A stretch of DNA of 64,000 bases, taken from Streptomyces albogriseolus (GTDB lineage: Bacteria; Actinomycetota; Actinomycetes; Streptomycetales; Streptomycetaceae). This document shows, one piece after another, positions 61,787 through 64,000 of the stretch. How positions within the stretch are numbered: the stretch's first letter is position 1; every line of letters starts with the position of its first letter. The DNA lies in NCBI GenBank assembly GCA_014650475.1, contig BMVA01000017.1, forward strand, positions 116,215 to 180,214, in the 5' to 3' direction. A program made the position numbers and the translations under genes. The notes below the pieces were generated by a model. It saw only the letters and a program-made list of their open reading frames with translations. It was not told the DNA's origin and made no database searches.

Positions 61787-64000
61787 GTGCAGGGACGTTT
61801 CAAGAGGGATGGCAGCGCTTCGGCGGAGCCGGAGCCGCAGGGCGGGACTGGCCCCAAGGCCGTCAGCTCCTCGCCCCAGCACGCCCAGAGCCAGGGTCCG
61901 ACCACACCCGGTAACAGCGGCGGTGAGCGCCCCGGCGCGCCGTCCGCACCCCCGGCCACCCCGCCGGCCGCCCCCGCCGGCCCGGGTTCGCGAATAGCCC
62001 TGCGCAACTGGCGGATCTCGACCCGTCTGGTGTCGCTGCTCGCGCTGCCGGTGGTCGCGGCCACCTCGCTCGGCGCGCTGCGTATCCAGCAGTCGATGGA
62101 CGACATCCAGCAGCTCGACAACATGAAGCTGCTGACGGACATGACCAAGCAGGCCACCGAGCTGGCGCACGCGCTCCAGGAGGAGCGCGACCAGTCGGCC
62201 GGTCCGCTCGCGCACGGCGGCAAGGGCACGGACTTCTCGGTCAAGGGCTACCGCGAGAAGACCGACCGCGCGATGTCGAACTTCCTCGACAGTTCCGAGG
62301 AGATCGACGCGGCGAGCAAGGACGGCAACCTCAAGGGCGTCCGCGACAACCTCGTCCAGCTGGCCGGCGACCTGAGCGAGCTCGCCAAGATCCGCAACAC
62401 GGCGTTCCAGCAGGAGAACAACTCCACGCAGAGCGTCGAGGGCTACCACCGCCTGATCGAGAACCTGATCGACCTCTCGCAGGACATGGCGGAGGCGACC
62501 AGCAACCCCGACATGATCCAGCGCACGCGTGCCCTGGCGTCGTTCTCCTCCGCCAAGGAGTACGCGTCAGTCCAGCGCGCGGTTCTCGCCGCGGCGCTGC
62601 CCGCGAGCAACACCACCAAGGGCGACATCGCCGAGAACGACCGGCTCTACGCGCAGTCCGCGCTGGAGAGCCAGAAGTCCGAGTTGCGCGCCTTCAAGAG
62701 CATCTACGGCGAGGACTCCGCCGCCGAGCTGCTGCTGCCCATCGAAGAGGGCAACACCACGATCAAGGCGACCGACGAGTACGCCGGCCGCGCGCTGGCC
62801 TCCGAGTTCGGTCTGCAGTCGGTGGGCGCGCGCTCCTACCGTGACTGGCTGGACGACAGCTCCACCAAGATCCAGCAGATGAAGAACATCGAGCTCTCGC
62901 TGCTCGAGGAGATGGAACAGAAGGCCCGTGAGCTGCGCAGCGCCACCGAGCGCGACGCGATCATCTCCGGTGCGCTGATCCTCCTCGTGCTCGGTGTGTC
63001 CCTGGTCGGCGCCTTCGTCGTGGCCCGGTCCATGATCCGGTCGCTGCGCCGCCTGGAGGAGACCGCGACCAGGGTCGCCCAGGAGCGCCTGCCCGACCTG
63101 GTCAAGCAGCTCTCCGAGTCGGACCCGCAGGACGTCGACACCACCGTGGAGTCGGTCGGTGTGCACTCCCGGGACGAGATCGGCCGCGTGGCCGCGGCCT
63201 TCGACGACGTGCACCGCGAGGCGGTCCGCCTCGCCGCCGAGCAGGCCCTGCTGCGGGGCAACGTCAACGCGATGTTCACCAACCTCTCGCGCCGCTCCCA
63301 GGGTCTGATCCAGCGCCAGCTGTCGCTGATCTCCGAGCTCGAGTCCCGCGAGGCCGACCCGGACCAGCTGTCCTCGCTGTTCAAGCTGGACCACCTCGCC
63401 ACCCGTATGCGCCGTAACGGTGAGAACCTCCTCGTCCTCGCGGGTGAGGAGCCCGGCCGCCGGTGGACCCGCCCGGTCCCGCTGGTCGACGTGCTCCGCG
63501 CCGCCGCGTCCGAGGTGGAGCAGTACGAGCGCATCGAGCTGGCCGCGGTGCCGTCCACCGAAGTGGCCGGCCGGGTCGTCAACGACCTCGTGCACCTGCT
63601 CGCCGAGCTGCTGGAGAACGCGACGTCGTTCTCCTCCCCGCAGACCAAGGTCAAGGTCACCGGTCACGCCCTGCCCGACGGCCGGGTGCTGATCGAGATC
63701 CACGACACCGGTATCGGTCTGTCCCCCGAGGACCTCGCGGCGATCAACGAGCGGCTCGCCTCGCCGCCCACCGTGGACGTCTCCGTCTCCCGCCGCATGG
63801 GTCTGTTCGTGGTCGGCCGTCTGTCGCAGCGCCACGGCATCCGGATCCAGCTCCGCCCGTCCGACTCCGGCGGCACGACCGCGCTGGTCATGCTGCCCGT
63901 GGACGTCGCCCAGGGCGGCAAGAAGCCGCAGGGCAAGCCCGGTCAGCCGGGCGGCGCCGGCGGTCCGGCCGCCGCGCAGGCCGCCGCGGGCGCCGCCGCC
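61787..64000 (+). CDS. cvnA1: Conservon sensor histidine kinase-like protein CvnA (partial at the window end)
   Basis: At least 738 residues; the frame is open to the window edge. An N-terminal disordered Pro/Ser/Gln-rich part (1-80) is followed by a membrane helix at about 82-104, an extracellular helical NIT-type sensor domain (about 110-385), a second membrane helix (about 389-412), HAMP, and a GHKL ATPase domain (NDLVHLLAELLENATSFSSP, HDTGIGLS, GLFVVGRLSQRHGI). In S. coelicolor CvnA proteins work with CvnB (roadblock), CvnC and CvnD (a small GTPase), which should follow outside the window. The GTG start reads VQGRFKRDG. A His phospho-acceptor motif is not obvious, as is known for this group. 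Confidence 0.93.
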   Translation, partial: MQGRFKRDGSASAEPEPQGGTGPKAVSSSPQHAQSQGPTTPGNSGGERPGAPSAPPATPPAAPAGPGSRIALRNWRISTRLVSLLALPVVAATSLGALRIQQSMDDIQQLDNMKLLTDMTKQATELAHALQEERDQSAGPLAHGGKGTDFSVKGYREKTDRAMSNFLDSSEEIDAASKDGNLKGVRDNLVQLAGDLSELAKIRNTAFQQENNSTQSVEGYHRLIENLIDLSQDMAEATSNPDMIQRTRALASFSSAKEYASVQRAVLAAALPASNTTKGDIAENDRLYAQSALESQKSELRAFKSIYGEDSAAELLLPIEEGNTTIKATDEYAGRALASEFGLQSVGARSYRDWLDDSSTKIQQMKNIELSLLEEMEQKARELRSATERDAIISGALILLVLGVSLVGAFVVARSMIRSLRRLEETATRVAQERLPDLVKQLSESDPQDVDTTVESVGVHSRDEIGRVAAAFDDVHREAVRLAAEQALLRGNVNAMFTNLSRRSQGLIQRQLSLISELESREADPDQLSSLFKLDHLATRMRRNGENLLVLAGEEPGRRWTRPVPLVDVLRAAASEVEQYERIELAAVPSTEVAGRVVNDLVHLLAELLENATSFSSPQTKVKVTGHALPDGRVLIEIHDTGIGLSPEDLAAINERLASPPTVDVSVSRRMGLFVVGRLSQRHGIRIQLRPSDSGGTTALVMLPVDVAQGGKKPQGKPGQPGGAGGPAAAQAAAGAAA

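Overview
This is a stretch of the conserved chromosomal core of a Streptomyces. Evidence: very high GC with strong third-position GC bias, many GTG starts, the sporulation sigma factor WhiG, NsdA, the lysine-rich nucleoid protein HupS, NdgR, four tandem type I signal peptidases, and the start of a conservon sensor (CvnA-type). From memory the gene order matches Streptomyces coelicolor from about SCO5623 down to SCO5544. No insertion sequence, prophage, CRISPR array, plasmid-like segment or secondary-metabolite cluster is visible. This is housekeeping and developmental DNA, not an accessory island.

Layout. (1) 0-2.5 kb: a short secreted M23-like protein, a TetR regulator and whiG. (2) 2.7-13.4 kb: a long minus-strand block that begins at rpsP and runs khpA, rimM, trmD, rplS, sipW-X-Y-Z, NUDIX, DUF2469, yraN, comM, dprA. 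It links ribosome/tRNA maturation, protein export and DNA uptake/recombination factors. (3) 13.6-24.6 kb: a SprT-like metalloprotein and a methyltransferase, then ffh, then the nitrogen operon amtB-glnK-glnD behind a recognisable GlnR operator, nsdA, and a stand-alone primase-polymerase-like domain. (4) 24.6-31.4 kb: ftsY (the partner of ffh), the glucose permease glcP behind a promoter with a palindrome in its spacer, and smc. (5) 31.6-44 kb: small conserved genes, acylphosphatase, a membrane-anchored CAP protein, an HxlR regulator, then DUF177-rpmF-rnc-mutM, a coiled-coil protein, rsmD-coaD, recG and a FakA/DAK-like kinase. (6) 44-52.5 kb: rpmB, thiL-thiD, a stand-alone Lrp ligand-binding domain, a lipoprotein, plsC-gpsA and ddlA, cofC, and hupS. 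(7) 52.7-57.1 kb: leuCD divergent from their IclR-type regulator ndgR, and a DUF4188 gene divergent from a MerR gene. (8) 57.1-60.9 kb: five tRNA genes (Gln, Glu, Glu, Gln, Glu), a HAD phosphatase, and a fumarylacetoacetase-family gene overlapping gltX. (9) 61-64 kb: a 62-codon orphan gene and, on the other strand, a conservon-type sensor kinase that runs off the window.

Pathway links. FtsY and Ffh make the SRP targeting route that feeds the four Sip peptidases. AmtB, GlnK and GlnD form a nitrogen-sensing unit. RimM, TrmD, RsmD, L19, S16, L28, L32 and RNase III are ribosome biogenesis parts. GltX sits beside the tRNA-Glu and tRNA-Gln genes that it probably charges.

Items most worth a second look: a collagen-like Gly-X-Y tandem repeat inside DprA; 12-bp tandem repeats in the whiG leader; a duplicated 22-bp intergenic element carrying DnaA-box-like words; a degenerate tRNA-like sequence upstream of a small coiled-coil gene; the 62-codon orphan with an internal motif repeat; and a Pro/Ser-rich insertion in the SMC hinge. 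I did not see a clearly new multi-gene system. Starts, regulatory sites and terminators were read by eye and are less certain than the gene calls.
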